64,000 bases of DNA. Source: an uncultured Oscillospiraceae bacterium (GTDB taxonomy: Bacteria > Bacillota > Clostridia > Oscillospirales > Oscillospiraceae). Location of the stretch: assembly GCA_947626265.1 (NCBI GenBank), contig CANQRM010000013.1, forward strand, positions 22,825-86,824, read 5' to 3'. Made by a program: the position numbers and the translations under genes. Positions 1-7,037 of the stretch are shown piece after piece. A model generated the notes under the pieces. That model had not been told where the DNA came from. It made no database searches and saw nothing but the letters and a program-made list of their open reading frames with translations. How positions within the stretch are numbered: the stretch's first letter is position 1; every line of letters begins with the position of its first letter.

Positions 1-511
1 ATATCTGATGGCGGGTCTGATTGATGCCCGCGCTGGAAAGCTCGCTGCGAAACCCCGCCGTGCTGGACGAGAGCATGGTCACGTCCACGGATACGGAGGG
101 CCCGTGGTTCATGAACAGCGCGCTGCCCAGCAGGTTCATCACCGGTATCTGGATGCGAATGGCCTCCTGTTCCGTGGCCTCGACGGCCCGAGAGAGGACC
201 TCCGCCGACAGGGCGTTGATGGCGGCGGCGTTGGCGGCGATAGCCGTCACGGCGCCGTTTGCGTCCCGTTCCAGTTCCACCAGAGGCTTATCTGCAAACT
301 CCGGGTCCCCCATCACGTCCTGGACGATGGCGTTGACCTTCGTCACCACCTCATCCCGGGCGGCGGAAATGGCATAATCCGTCACCATTCTCCGAAACGT
401 GGCGCTGAACGACCCCGCGAGGGCCGCCAGCGCAAGGATGAGGACGCACACGGCCGCCCGGCGGAATGCCGGGCTTGTTCTTTTGCGCTGGGGCCAGTGT
501 CTCAGCGGCAT
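1..511 (-). CDS. yunB: Sporulation protein YunB, 3' end cut off by window edge
   Basis: This is the N-terminal 170 residues of a YunB-type sporulation protein; the C-terminus lies beyond position 1. The start is the ATG at 509-511, preceded by a GGGGG stretch. The N-terminus has several basic residues, then one membrane segment at about residues 18-38 (VCVLILALAALAGSF). The following region contains the family-typical stretch ending FRSELSSAGINQTRH. In Bacillus subtilis yunB is expressed in the mother cell under sigma-E and is needed for efficient sporulation; its biochemical role is unknown. A sigma-E-like promoter lies just upstream. Family assignment is from sequence memory and is fairly secure. 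Confidence 0.8.
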   Translation of the reverse strand, partial: MPLRHWPQRKRTSPAFRRAAVCVLILALAALAGSFSATFRRMVTDYAISAARDEVVTKVNAIVQDVMGDPEFADKPLVELERDANGAVTAIAANAAAINALSAEVLSRAVEATEQEAIRIQIPVMNLLGSALFMNHGPSVSVDVTMLSSSTAGFRSELSSAGINQTRHQI

Positions 512-518
512 ATGACCA

Positions 519-531
519 CCCCCTTAGGGGG
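519..531 (-). promoter_or_regulatory. Short palindrome holding the yunB ribosome binding site
   Basis: CCCCCTTAGGGGG is a perfect 13-base palindrome. On the minus strand its GGGGG half is the only Shine-Dalgarno-like sequence for yunB, so the site could be partly masked by local pairing. Whether this matters in the cell is not known. Confidence 0.35.
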
Positions 532-560
532 AGCCTATGCCGCTTTTCGCCGGTTTATGA
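532..560 (-). promoter_or_regulatory. Sigma-E-like promoter of yunB
   Basis: On the minus strand TCATAAA (554-560) and CATAGGCT (532-539) are separated by 14 bases. This resembles the mother-cell sigma-E pattern (KMATATT, about 14 bases, CATACAnT). yunB is a known sigma-E gene in Bacillus, which makes the match credible. The -10 match is partial. Confidence 0.5.
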
Positions 561-562
561 CG

Positions 563-1582
563 TCATTTTGCCATTTCCGCCAGGAAGAGCCTTGCCATGC
601 GCAGCTGGTCCTCGCACTCAGCGCACTTTGCCACGCAGGCAGGCGAGTGGATGTTCCGCACCGGGACGGACACGGCCGCCACGGCCACGCCTGAATCGCT
701 TCTCTGCACGGCGGAGGCGTCGGTACCGCCGGATATCTTGCTCTTCGTCTGCCAGGGCACCTCGTTTTCCTCCGCCAGGCGTGTCAGGGTCTTGAAAAGG
801 GTCTTGTCATAGATGGTGCCCCGGTCCATGAAGGGGATCACCACGCCCTTTCCCAGCTCGCAGACACGCTCGGCGCCCTCCGCGCCGGGGATATCCGCCG
901 CGGTGGTACCCTCCAGGATGAGGGCCACGTCGGGCTTTATGCTCTTGGCCGCCACCGTAGCGCCCCGGGTGCCCACCTCCTCCTGGACGGTGAAGGCGAA
1001 CCAGCAGTCGCAGGGGATGTCGCTCTCGATGAGCTTCAGCATGGCGGCGCAGCCCACACGGTCGTCGATGGCCTTGGCCTTGATGAAGCCGTCGCCAAAG
1101 CGGACCACGGTGTCGTCAAAGGCGGCCAGGTCGCCGATATGGACCAATCTCTCCGCCTCTTCCCTGCTTGCCGCGCCGATGTCGATATACATATCCCGCA
1201 TCTCGGGCAGCTTTTTGCGCTGCTCCGCCGTGGTCATGTGCACGGCCTTGGAGCCAACTACGCCCAGGACCCGGCCCGGGCCCACAAAGACCTTTTTGCC
1301 CAGGATGACCCGCCTGTCCAGGCCCCCGGCCTGACTGAAGCGAAGATAGCCCTCGTCGGTGACGCTCGTCACGATGAGGCCCACCTCGTCCATGTGGGCG
1401 CAGAGCATGACCTTTTTCGCGGGCGTCACGGCGCCCTTTTTAAACACCATCAGATTGCCCAGAGCATCGGTGCATATCTCGTCGGCGTAGGGCATGGCCC
1501 GTTCCAGGATGTAGTCCCGGACCTCGTCCTCGCCCCCGGTCACGCCCTCCAGGCAGCACAGAGTTTCCAAAGTATCCAGCAT
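563..1582 (-). CDS. M42 family metallopeptidase (aminopeptidase), copy 2
   Basis: This 339-residue protein belongs to the M42 group of dizinc aminopeptidases (PepA, FrvX and YsdC relatives), cytosolic enzymes that trim peptides. Visible metal and catalytic motifs are CAHMDEVG (His and Asp), AIDDRVG (bridging Asp), QEEVGTRG (catalytic Glu pair), LEGTTAAD (Asp) and RNIHSP (His). The length is normal for the family. The start ATG follows GGAGGG by seven bases. It lies three bases behind a second M42 gene, and both sit downstream of murD, so the pair probably arose by tandem duplication. Substrate preference cannot be read from the sequence. Confidence 0.9.
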   Translation of the reverse strand: MLDTLETLCCLEGVTGGEDEVRDYILERAMPYADEICTDALGNLMVFKKGAVTPAKKVMLCAHMDEVGLIVTSVTDEGYLRFSQAGGLDRRVILGKKVFVGPGRVLGVVGSKAVHMTTAEQRKKLPEMRDMYIDIGAASREEAERLVHIGDLAAFDDTVVRFGDGFIKAKAIDDRVGCAAMLKLIESDIPCDCWFAFTVQEEVGTRGATVAAKSIKPDVALILEGTTAADIPGAEGAERVCELGKGVVIPFMDRGTIYDKTLFKTLTRLAEENEVPWQTKSKISGGTDASAVQRSDSGVAVAAVSVPVRNIHSPACVAKCAECEDQLRMARLFLAEMAK

Positions 1583-1585
1583 CTC

Positions 1586-2608
1586 TTAACCCTCCATGCC
1601 TTCCACATAGGCCGCGATCAGGTCCACGATGGCCTGCATATCCGCAATATCCACCACTTCCACCGGCGTGTGCATGTACTTCAGCGGCAGGGATACCAGC
1701 GCCGTGACCACACCGGTCCTGGCGACCTGTATCGCGTGGGCGTTGGTGCCGCTGTTGCCGCCGGGCACCGCCTCCGGCTGATAGGGTATGCCCTTTTCCT
1801 CCGCCAGGGCCATAAGCTCCATGGCGAGGGCCCGGTTGGTGTTGGGACCTATGCCGATGGCGCCGCCCTTCCCGCAGTCGGTCAGGGCCTCCGGGCCGTC
1901 GGGGGTCCGGCCATGGGTCACGTCCACCACGATGGCAATATCCGGCTCCAGGCCGTAGGCCGCCACGGTAGCGCCCCGGTGGCCCACCTCCTCCTGGGTG
2001 CTGACGAGACAGCACAGGTCCACATTGAGGTCCTTTTCCGCCAGAAGCTCAAAGGCCTTCATGATGACAGCGGCGCAGGCCCGGTCGTCCAAAGCCTTGC
2101 CGCAGAGCTGCCCCTCGCCCAGCTCATCGCAGGAAGTCGCATACACCACCGGTGTGCCCGGGGGCGCGGCCTTCACGGCCTCGGCCTGGGATAGCCCCAC
2201 GTCGATGAAGAGCTTGTCCGGGTCGATGGACTTGTCCATCTGCTCCGCCGTGAGCACGTGGGGCGGCATGGTGTCGATGACGCCGAACAGCGGCGGGTCT
2301 GAAAGCACCCTCACCTCCCGGGCGGGGAGCATCCGCTGATCCACCCCGCCCAGCATGCCGAAGGACAAAAAGCCGTCCTTCGCGCCGGTGACGATGAGGC
2401 CGATCTCGTCCATGTGGGCGTCCAGCAAAACCAGCTTGGCCCCCGGCTTTCCGCAGCGCTTGACGGCGATCATGTTTCCCAGCGCGTCCGTGCGGACCTC
2501 GTCCGCCGCGTGGTGCAGGTAGGAGGCGATATACTCGTATACCGGCTCCTCGAAGCCCGAGGGGCCGGGCAGGCCCGACAGGCATTTCGTCAGTTCCTTC
2601 AGTTCCAT
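1586..2608 (-). CDS. M42 family metallopeptidase (aminopeptidase), copy 1
   Basis: This 340-residue M42 peptidase is paralogous to its downstream neighbour. Motifs are LDAHMDEIG, KALDDRACA, TQEEVGHRG, VVDVTHG and KYMHTP, which give a full set of metal and catalytic residues. The frame is open further upstream, but the ATG at 2608 gives the family-typical start MELKELTKCLSGLPGPSG and lies seven bases behind the murD stop. It is the second gene of a murD-M42-M42 operon. The enzyme is expected in the cytosol, cleaving N-terminal residues from peptides; it could help recycle cell-wall or proteasome-like peptide products, but that is a guess from context. Confidence 0.9.
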   Translation of the reverse strand: MELKELTKCLSGLPGPSGFEEPVYEYIASYLHHAADEVRTDALGNMIAVKRCGKPGAKLVLLDAHMDEIGLIVTGAKDGFLSFGMLGGVDQRMLPAREVRVLSDPPLFGVIDTMPPHVLTAEQMDKSIDPDKLFIDVGLSQAEAVKAAPPGTPVVYATSCDELGEGQLCGKALDDRACAAVIMKAFELLAEKDLNVDLCCLVSTQEEVGHRGATVAAYGLEPDIAIVVDVTHGRTPDGPEALTDCGKGGAIGIGPNTNRALAMELMALAEEKGIPYQPEAVPGGNSGTNAHAIQVARTGVVTALVSLPLKYMHTPVEVVDIADMQAIVDLIAAYVEGMEG

Positions 2609-2615
2609 GTCTTGC

Positions 2616-3998
2616 TTAAAGTTCCTCCACGATCCGGCGGAACAGGTCACCCCGTTCCTCAAAGTTCCTGAAGCGGTCAAAGGACGTACTGGCCGGGCTC
2701 ATGAGCACCGTGTCCCCCGGCTCGGCCGCGGCGGCCGCCGCCTTCACCGTCTCGGTGAAATCCTCTATCTCCAATATCTCCGGCGCGCCGGGGACGTATT
2801 CAGGCGCGTTCATCACCGCGTCTTTTATCTTCCCCGCCGTGAGGCCGGTGAGATACAGCTTCTTCACGTGTTTGCATATGGCCGGGCCAAGACTGTCGAA
2901 GGGCACGCCCTTGTCCTTGCCCCCGGCGATGAGGATAAGCTTCTCGTCAAAGCAGGCCAGGCCTGCCAGGGTCCTGTCCGGGCTGGAGGCAATGGAGTCG
3001 TTTATATAGGTCACGCCCTTATGGCCACGCACGGTCTCCAGCCGGTGGGCCACACCGGTAAAGGTCCGGGCGACAGAGCGCATGGCGTCTATGTCCGTCA
3101 GACCCCACACCGCGGCAAAGGCGGTCATCATATTTTCCACGTTGTGCATGCCCGGGATGCGGATATCGGACGCGGGCAGGACCTCCGTTTCCTCCCCGTT
3201 CACCGCGGCGCAGATCATCCCGTCGGGCCGGAGGTACACGCCCGGCGACACCGGCTCTTTCCGGCTGAACCACCAGACAAAGCTGTTGGCCTCATCGGCG
3301 CAGGCCGCCGTGACGGCGTTGTCATGATTCAGGACAAGCTTGGCGTTCTGGCGCTGGTGTTTGAATATCTGCTTCTTCGCCTCGATATAATCGGCGTAGT
3401 CTTTATGAATATCCAGGTGGTTGGGGGCCATGTTGGTGATGACGGCCACGTCGGGCGAGCACATCATGCTGTGCAGCTGGAAGGAGCTCAGCTCCAGCAC
3501 CACCGCGTCATGGGGGCCGATGCCGTCCGTCTCCGCCAGCAGCGGATGGCCTATGTTGCCCCCCAGCCACACCTTCCGGCCCGAGGCCTCCAGCATTTTG
3601 GCGATGAGGGTCGTGGTGGTGGTCTTGCCGTCGGAGCCCGTCACGGCGAGGATGGGACAGGGGCAGAGGGACATGAACACCTCCATCTCGCTGGTGATGA
3701 GGGCTCCCTGCTCCGCCGCCTTTTCAAGCTCCGGCCGGAAGGGCAGGACACTGGGACTGCGGAAGATGACGTCGCCGGAAAGCCCGGCGAGATACCCTTC
3801 GCCCAGGTAGAACTTTACGCCTTTGGCGCTCATATCCTCATAAAACGCCCCCAGACCGGCGGCGTCGGACTTATCATATACGGTGGTATCAACGCCAGAG
3901 TCGGCAAGCAGTCCCACCAGGGGGCGGTTGGATAGCCCCGCGCCCACCACGGACACCCGCTTGCCCTGCAGGGAGGCGAGATATTCTTTCAGCGTCAT
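2616..3998 (-). CDS. murD: UDP-N-acetylmuramoyl-L-alanine--D-glutamate ligase MurD
   Basis: MurD adds D-glutamate to UDP-MurNAc-L-Ala in the cytosol, the second amino-acid step of peptidoglycan precursor synthesis. The 460-residue length is normal. An N-terminal Rossmann-like domain contains VVGAGLSN. The central Mur ligase domain has the ATP loop TGSDGKTTTTTL at about residue 115 and the Mur motif NHLDIH. The C-terminal domain carries YINDSIASSPDRTL. A GTG at 4004 is also in frame, but the ATG at 3998 has GAGGTG six bases upstream and is the better start. It is first in an operon with two M42 peptidases and has its own promoter. Confidence 0.95.
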   Translation of the reverse strand: MTLKEYLASLQGKRVSVVGAGLSNRPLVGLLADSGVDTTVYDKSDAAGLGAFYEDMSAKGVKFYLGEGYLAGLSGDVIFRSPSVLPFRPELEKAAEQGALITSEMEVFMSLCPCPILAVTGSDGKTTTTTLIAKMLEASGRKVWLGGNIGHPLLAETDGIGPHDAVVLELSSFQLHSMMCSPDVAVITNMAPNHLDIHKDYADYIEAKKQIFKHQRQNAKLVLNHDNAVTAACADEANSFVWWFSRKEPVSPGVYLRPDGMICAAVNGEETEVLPASDIRIPGMHNVENMMTAFAAVWGLTDIDAMRSVARTFTGVAHRLETVRGHKGVTYINDSIASSPDRTLAGLACFDEKLILIAGGKDKGVPFDSLGPAICKHVKKLYLTGLTAGKIKDAVMNAPEYVPGAPEILEIEDFTETVKAAAAAAEPGDTVLMSPASTSFDRFRNFEERGDLFRRIVEEL

Positions 3999-4021
3999 GG
4001 TCACACCTCACGATCATAAGC

Positions 4022-4050
4022 ATTATAATACAATATCTAGTGTCACACAA
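4022..4050 (-). promoter_or_regulatory. Sigma-A-type promoter of murD
   Basis: On the minus strand TTGTGT (4045-4050) and TATAAT (4022-4027) are separated by exactly 17 bases, in the short gap between the rnpB terminator and murD. A -10 box with a perfect consensus makes this a confident housekeeping promoter. Confidence 0.75.
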
Positions 4051-4064
4051 GAAACGAATAACTA

Positions 4065-4096
4065 CAAAGAGACAGGACCCAAGTCCTGTCTCTTTG
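4065..4096 (-). terminator. Hairpin downstream of rnpB
   Basis: Two 14-base arms (4065-4078 and 4083-4096) pair perfectly around a four-base loop. The hairpin begins about seven bases after the RNase P RNA 3' end, so it is the likely terminator of that transcript. The T-rich tail on the minus strand is broken (TAGTTATTCGTTTC), so it may act partly as a processing or stability element. Confidence 0.65.
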
Positions 4097-4103
4097 AATG
4101 GTG

Positions 4104-4446
4104 AGAGTTCTCCTGTAAGCCGGATTCTGTTAAAAATGGCCATCTATCTAGGCGTAACGTTGCCGTCACGCTCAAGCCACCTCCCCGGGGAGGCCGGGCC
4201 GGCCTATATTCCCCTCCACGGTGTTGCTCCGGATAGAGTTTACAGCGGCGCTCTGTCGCCAGGGCGCCGGGTGGTCTCTTACACCGCCTTTCCACCCTTA
4301 CCGCGCGAACGCGCGGCGGTTTGTTTCTGTTGCACTCGTCCTGATGTCGCCATCGGCGGGCGTTACCCGTTATCCTTGCCCTATGGAGCCCGGACTTTCC
4401 TCACGCACAGCCTTTCGGCTCATGCCCGCGGCCATTCAGAAAACTC
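4104..4446 (-). ncRNA. rnpB: RNase P RNA (type A)
   Basis: This is the catalytic RNA that matures tRNA 5' ends. On the minus strand it shows the conserved elements in order: GAGGAAAGTCCGGGCTCC, then AAGGGTGGAAAGGCGG, GTAAGAGACCACC, CTGGCGACAGAGC and, at the 3' end, ACAGAATCCGGCTTAC. The terminal helix P1 is visible as GAGTTTTC (4439-4446) pairing with GAGAACTC (4105-4112), which sets the ends to within a few bases. The layout looks like the ancestral type A fold rather than the Bacillus type B. The 5' end is only about 15 bases behind the yebC stop codon. Confidence 0.95.
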
Positions 4447-4461
4447 GGTACCTTTTACCTT

Positions 4462-5202
4462 TTACTCGTCGGGATTGTCCCAGTTATGCCAGACGTTCTG
4501 CACGTCCTCGTTGTCCTCGAACACATCCAGCATCTTCTGCATGTTCTTCCGGTCGCCCTCGGCGGTCAGGGTCACATAGTTCTGGGGGACCATCTCCTCC
4601 TGGGCGGAGTCCAGCTTGTAGCCGTGGGCGGTCATGTACTCCGCCACGGCGGTCACATCCGCCGGCGCGGTGTAGAGGGTGAACACGCCCTCTTCGGCCT
4701 CCATATCGGCGGCGCCCGCCTCCATGGCGTCCATCAGCACAGTGTCCTCGTCCAGGTCGCCGTCCTCGTTGTCCACCACGATGACGCCCTTGCGGTCGAA
4801 GGACCAGCTCACGCAGTTGGCGGGGCCCATGTTGCCGTTGTACTTATCGAAGGTGTGGCGCACGTCGCTGGCGGTGCGGTTGCGGTTATCGGTCATGGCC
4901 TCCACGATGATGGCCACGCCGCTGGGGCCGTAGCCCTCATAGGTGACGGACTCGAAGCTGGAGGTGTCGCCGCTGCCCAAGGCCTTGTCGATGGTCCGCT
5001 TGATGTTGTCGTTGGGCATATTGGCGGCCTTGGCCTTGGTGATGACGGCGGCCAGGCGCATATTATTCTTCGGGTCGCCGCTGCCCCCCTCCTTCACCGC
5101 AACGATGATCTCGCGGGCGATCTTGGTGAAGGCCTGGGCGCGCTTCGCGTCGGCGGCGCCTTTCGTTTTCTGTATGTTGTGCCACTTGGAATGTCCGGAC
5201 AT
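4462..5202 (-). CDS. YebC/PmpR family protein
   Basis: This 246-residue cytosolic protein starts with the family signature MSGHSKWHNIQKTKG, which fixes the start at 5202 (RBS AGGGGG) rather than an upstream ATG. It also has NMPNDNIKRTIDKA and YEGYGPSG, all YebC/TACO1 hallmarks. YebC proteins were long annotated as transcriptional regulators; work on relatives shows that some help ribosomes through difficult proline-containing stretches. It has its own promoter just behind sipL and is followed almost at once by rnpB, so the two may share a transcript. The gene is of normal length and intact. Confidence 0.93.
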   Translation of the reverse strand: MSGHSKWHNIQKTKGAADAKRAQAFTKIAREIIVAVKEGGSGDPKNNMRLAAVITKAKAANMPNDNIKRTIDKALGSGDTSSFESVTYEGYGPSGVAIIVEAMTDNRNRTASDVRHTFDKYNGNMGPANCVSWSFDRKGVIVVDNEDGDLDEDTVLMDAMEAGAADMEAEEGVFTLYTAPADVTAVAEYMTAHGYKLDSAQEEMVPQNYVTLTAEGDRKNMQKMLDVFEDNEDVQNVWHNWDNPDE

Positions 5203-5236
5203 GGTGTTATCCCCCTGTATGATCACTTTACAGGTC

Positions 5237-5265
5237 ATTGTAGCACAATTTCTCTCTAATATCAA
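5237..5265 (-). promoter_or_regulatory. Sigma-A-type promoter of yebC
   Basis: On the minus strand TTGATA (5260-5265), a 17-base spacer and TACAAT (5237-5242) lie about 30 bases upstream of the yebC start, between it and the sipL stop. Confidence 0.75.
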
Positions 5266-5271
5266 CCAAAA

Positions 5272-6774
5272 CTATCTCGCCTTGGGGATGAGCAGAAGTC
5301 CCGTCTCCTTCCCGGCGTTCGCGGCGGCGATGGCCTCCACGGTGGAGCGGTATTTCCGCGCCAGGGCCCACATATCCGCCCCCGGCTCAACCCGGACCAG
5401 GGTGATGGAGGGCGCGGGGGGCATGACCGCCCAGGCTTCCGGGTCCTCTTCCACCGCTGTCACGGCCGCGATAGATGTCTTTGTCACGGCCGTGGCCTCC
5501 ATCTGCAGGGTTGCCCGCACGTCCAGGCTCGCCCCCGCCGGGGCGCAGAACACATCCGCCGCGGTGACACATACGCCCTGCAGCTCCGCGTCAGCGTCAA
5601 TATCTGTGGTGAACTCCGCCGCGAGGCGGCACCGGACGCATGTATAGTCCCCGTCCTCCTGCCGCAGGATGGCCCGAACGTTCAGATTGACCTTGACGGT
5701 ATTCCCCTCCACCGCGGTCGTACCTACTGTAGCGGAGAGGCAGAGCACATCTCCCGCCGCGCCCATCATCTCCGCCGAGCCCGTGACGGACTGACGCATG
5801 GAAAGGCTCTTCACAGCGCAGGAAAGGGCTATCTGCTCCCTGCAGGGTTCCAGGCAGGTCCGGTTGCTGTAAAGGTCCGCGATATAGGAAGCCTCACCCG
5901 TCACGCGGCAGGTGGCCTGGGCCACCAGGTGCAGCTCCGCCGCCACCCGGCCGTCCTCATCCTGCCGCTCCGGCAGGTCGAAATAGGCACCCGTGAACAT
6001 GAGCGCCACCTCCGGCGTCACGTCCCCCTCCTGGGGCTCCACCTCCATGATCTGGGAAAACTCCGTCTCGTACCGCCCGGCGAAGACCTGCCCGTCCCGG
6101 CAGGCGAAGATAAGCCCGGCGCGGGCCTTGCCCCGGAAGATGACCTTGCCGGGGACAAACTTCACGTCCTCCACCGCCGCATCTACCCGCTGGCTCAATA
6201 TCCGCTCCACGCCGGCGCTGCCGGTGGGCAGCTGGTAGCCGTCGGTGAGCACAAAGGTCTTCTCCCGTACGTCCGCCACCGTCACCATGGGCGCCGTCTT
6301 GGTGAGCACATGCACGCCTTTTTCCTCCGCCGCGAGGCCCGAGGGCAGTTCTATGCACTTTCTCTGATAGACGCAGGCCTCGCAGTCCACGTCCACCCGC
6401 ACGGACAGCTTCCGGGAATTGACCATCCGCGCGTCCAGCGCCCGGACCCGGAGCCGGGCCACGGTCCGGCAGTCACTGTCCGCCCCGGGGGCGTCGGTGC
6501 GCATCTCCACGGGGACAACAACCGCCAGGCTCTGCAGGGGCCCGCCGTTCTCCGGCGTGTACAGCACCGACACGCTGACACTGGCGCCCAGCGTGAGGCA
6601 CCCGGCCTCCGTCTCCTTGCTGCGCAGGGTGACGACGCTCTCCGCGTCCACCACACCGGCCATGTCCGGCATGGCGTCGGGCACGATGCTCTCCGCGGTG
6701 AAGTCCCGGCTGAAGCAACCGGACCACACGGGGATGAGCTGGTCATATATATCCTTTTTGAGGGCCGTATCCAT
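5272..6774 (-). CDS. sipL: SipL-like spore protein with SPOCS (DUF3794) and LysM domains
   Basis: This 500-residue protein matches the clostridial SipL family. SipL acts in the mother cell, binds SpoIVA through its C-terminal LysM domain, and anchors the spore coat and cortex assembly. Repeated SPOCS/DUF3794 modules fill roughly residues 30-430. The LysM domain is at about residues 450-495 (EPGADMWALARKYRSTVEAI). The N-terminus (MDTALKKDIYDQLIPVW) is typical, and the start at 6774 has AAGGAG nine bases upstream; the longer upstream frame is not credible. A sigma-E-like promoter lies upstream. No signal peptide is seen, which agrees with a cytosolic coat protein. Confidence 0.85.
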   Translation of the reverse strand: MDTALKKDIYDQLIPVWSGCFSRDFTAESIVPDAMPDMAGVVDAESVVTLRSKETEAGCLTLGASVSVSVLYTPENGGPLQSLAVVVPVEMRTDAPGADSDCRTVARLRVRALDARMVNSRKLSVRVDVDCEACVYQRKCIELPSGLAAEEKGVHVLTKTAPMVTVADVREKTFVLTDGYQLPTGSAGVERILSQRVDAAVEDVKFVPGKVIFRGKARAGLIFACRDGQVFAGRYETEFSQIMEVEPQEGDVTPEVALMFTGAYFDLPERQDEDGRVAAELHLVAQATCRVTGEASYIADLYSNRTCLEPCREQIALSCAVKSLSMRQSVTGSAEMMGAAGDVLCLSATVGTTAVEGNTVKVNLNVRAILRQEDGDYTCVRCRLAAEFTTDIDADAELQGVCVTAADVFCAPAGASLDVRATLQMEATAVTKTSIAAVTAVEEDPEAWAVMPPAPSITLVRVEPGADMWALARKYRSTVEAIAAANAGKETGLLLIPKAR

Positions 6775-6808
6775 ACAAAATCGCTCCTTGCCAAAATTTT
6801 CTATGGCA

Positions 6809-6837
6809 AGGATATGCAAACAAACTTTTGAATATGT
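6809..6837 (-). promoter_or_regulatory. Sigma-E-like promoter of sipL
   Basis: On the minus strand ACATATT (6831-6837) and CATATCCT (6809-6816) are 14 bases apart, close to the sigma-E consensus. Since SipL is a mother-cell protein made early in sporulation, a sigma-E promoter is expected here. The -35 element touches the stop codon of the 51-residue frame upstream. Confidence 0.6.
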
Positions 6838-6992
6838 CAGCCCAGGAACATCCCCCGGCAGCCCCAGGCCAGCAGCAGCACCCCCAGCAGCCACCAAAGC
6901 CAGTTGGGCATCATCAGCGTCACCAGTATGAGCGTGCCCACGATCACCGCGCAGCAGCAAAGCGCGCCGCCATTTCTCCCCCTTCTTCTCAT
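6837..6992 (-). CDS. 51-residue hydrophobic peptide, unknown function
   Basis: The frame encodes a 51-residue peptide with a basic start (MRRRGRN), a CCC cluster at residues 12-14 and two likely membrane segments at about residues 14-28 and 32-46, the latter rich in Trp and Leu. It has a good GGGAGG site nine bases upstream, but that site lies inside the terminator hairpin of rsgA. I do not recognise the family. It sits between rsgA and sipL, so a role in sporulation is possible but unproven. The regular hydrophobic pattern and the RBS favour a real gene. Confidence 0.5.
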   Translation of the reverse strand: MRRRGRNGGALCCCAVIVGTLILVTLMMPNWLWWLLGVLLLAWGCRGMFLG

Positions 6993-6998
6993 AAAGAC

Positions 6999-7029
6999 CG
7001 CCTCCCGTCCATCCTATGGGCGGGAGGCG
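6999..7029 (-). terminator. rsgA terminator hairpin containing the RBS of the next gene
   Basis: Arms at 6999-7012 and 7016-7029 pair over 14 positions, including one G-T pair, around a three-base loop. On the minus strand the hairpin begins nine bases after the rsgA stop and is followed by GTCTTTATG. The 3' arm carries GGGAGG, the ribosome binding site of the 51-residue frame, and the T-rich stretch is its spacer to the ATG. Confidence 0.65.
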
Positions 7030-7037
7030 ATGTATGT

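Noticed and set aside
4040..4579. A plus-strand frame across the RNase P RNA region
   Set aside because: The region is explained by rnpB with its conserved elements and P1 helix.
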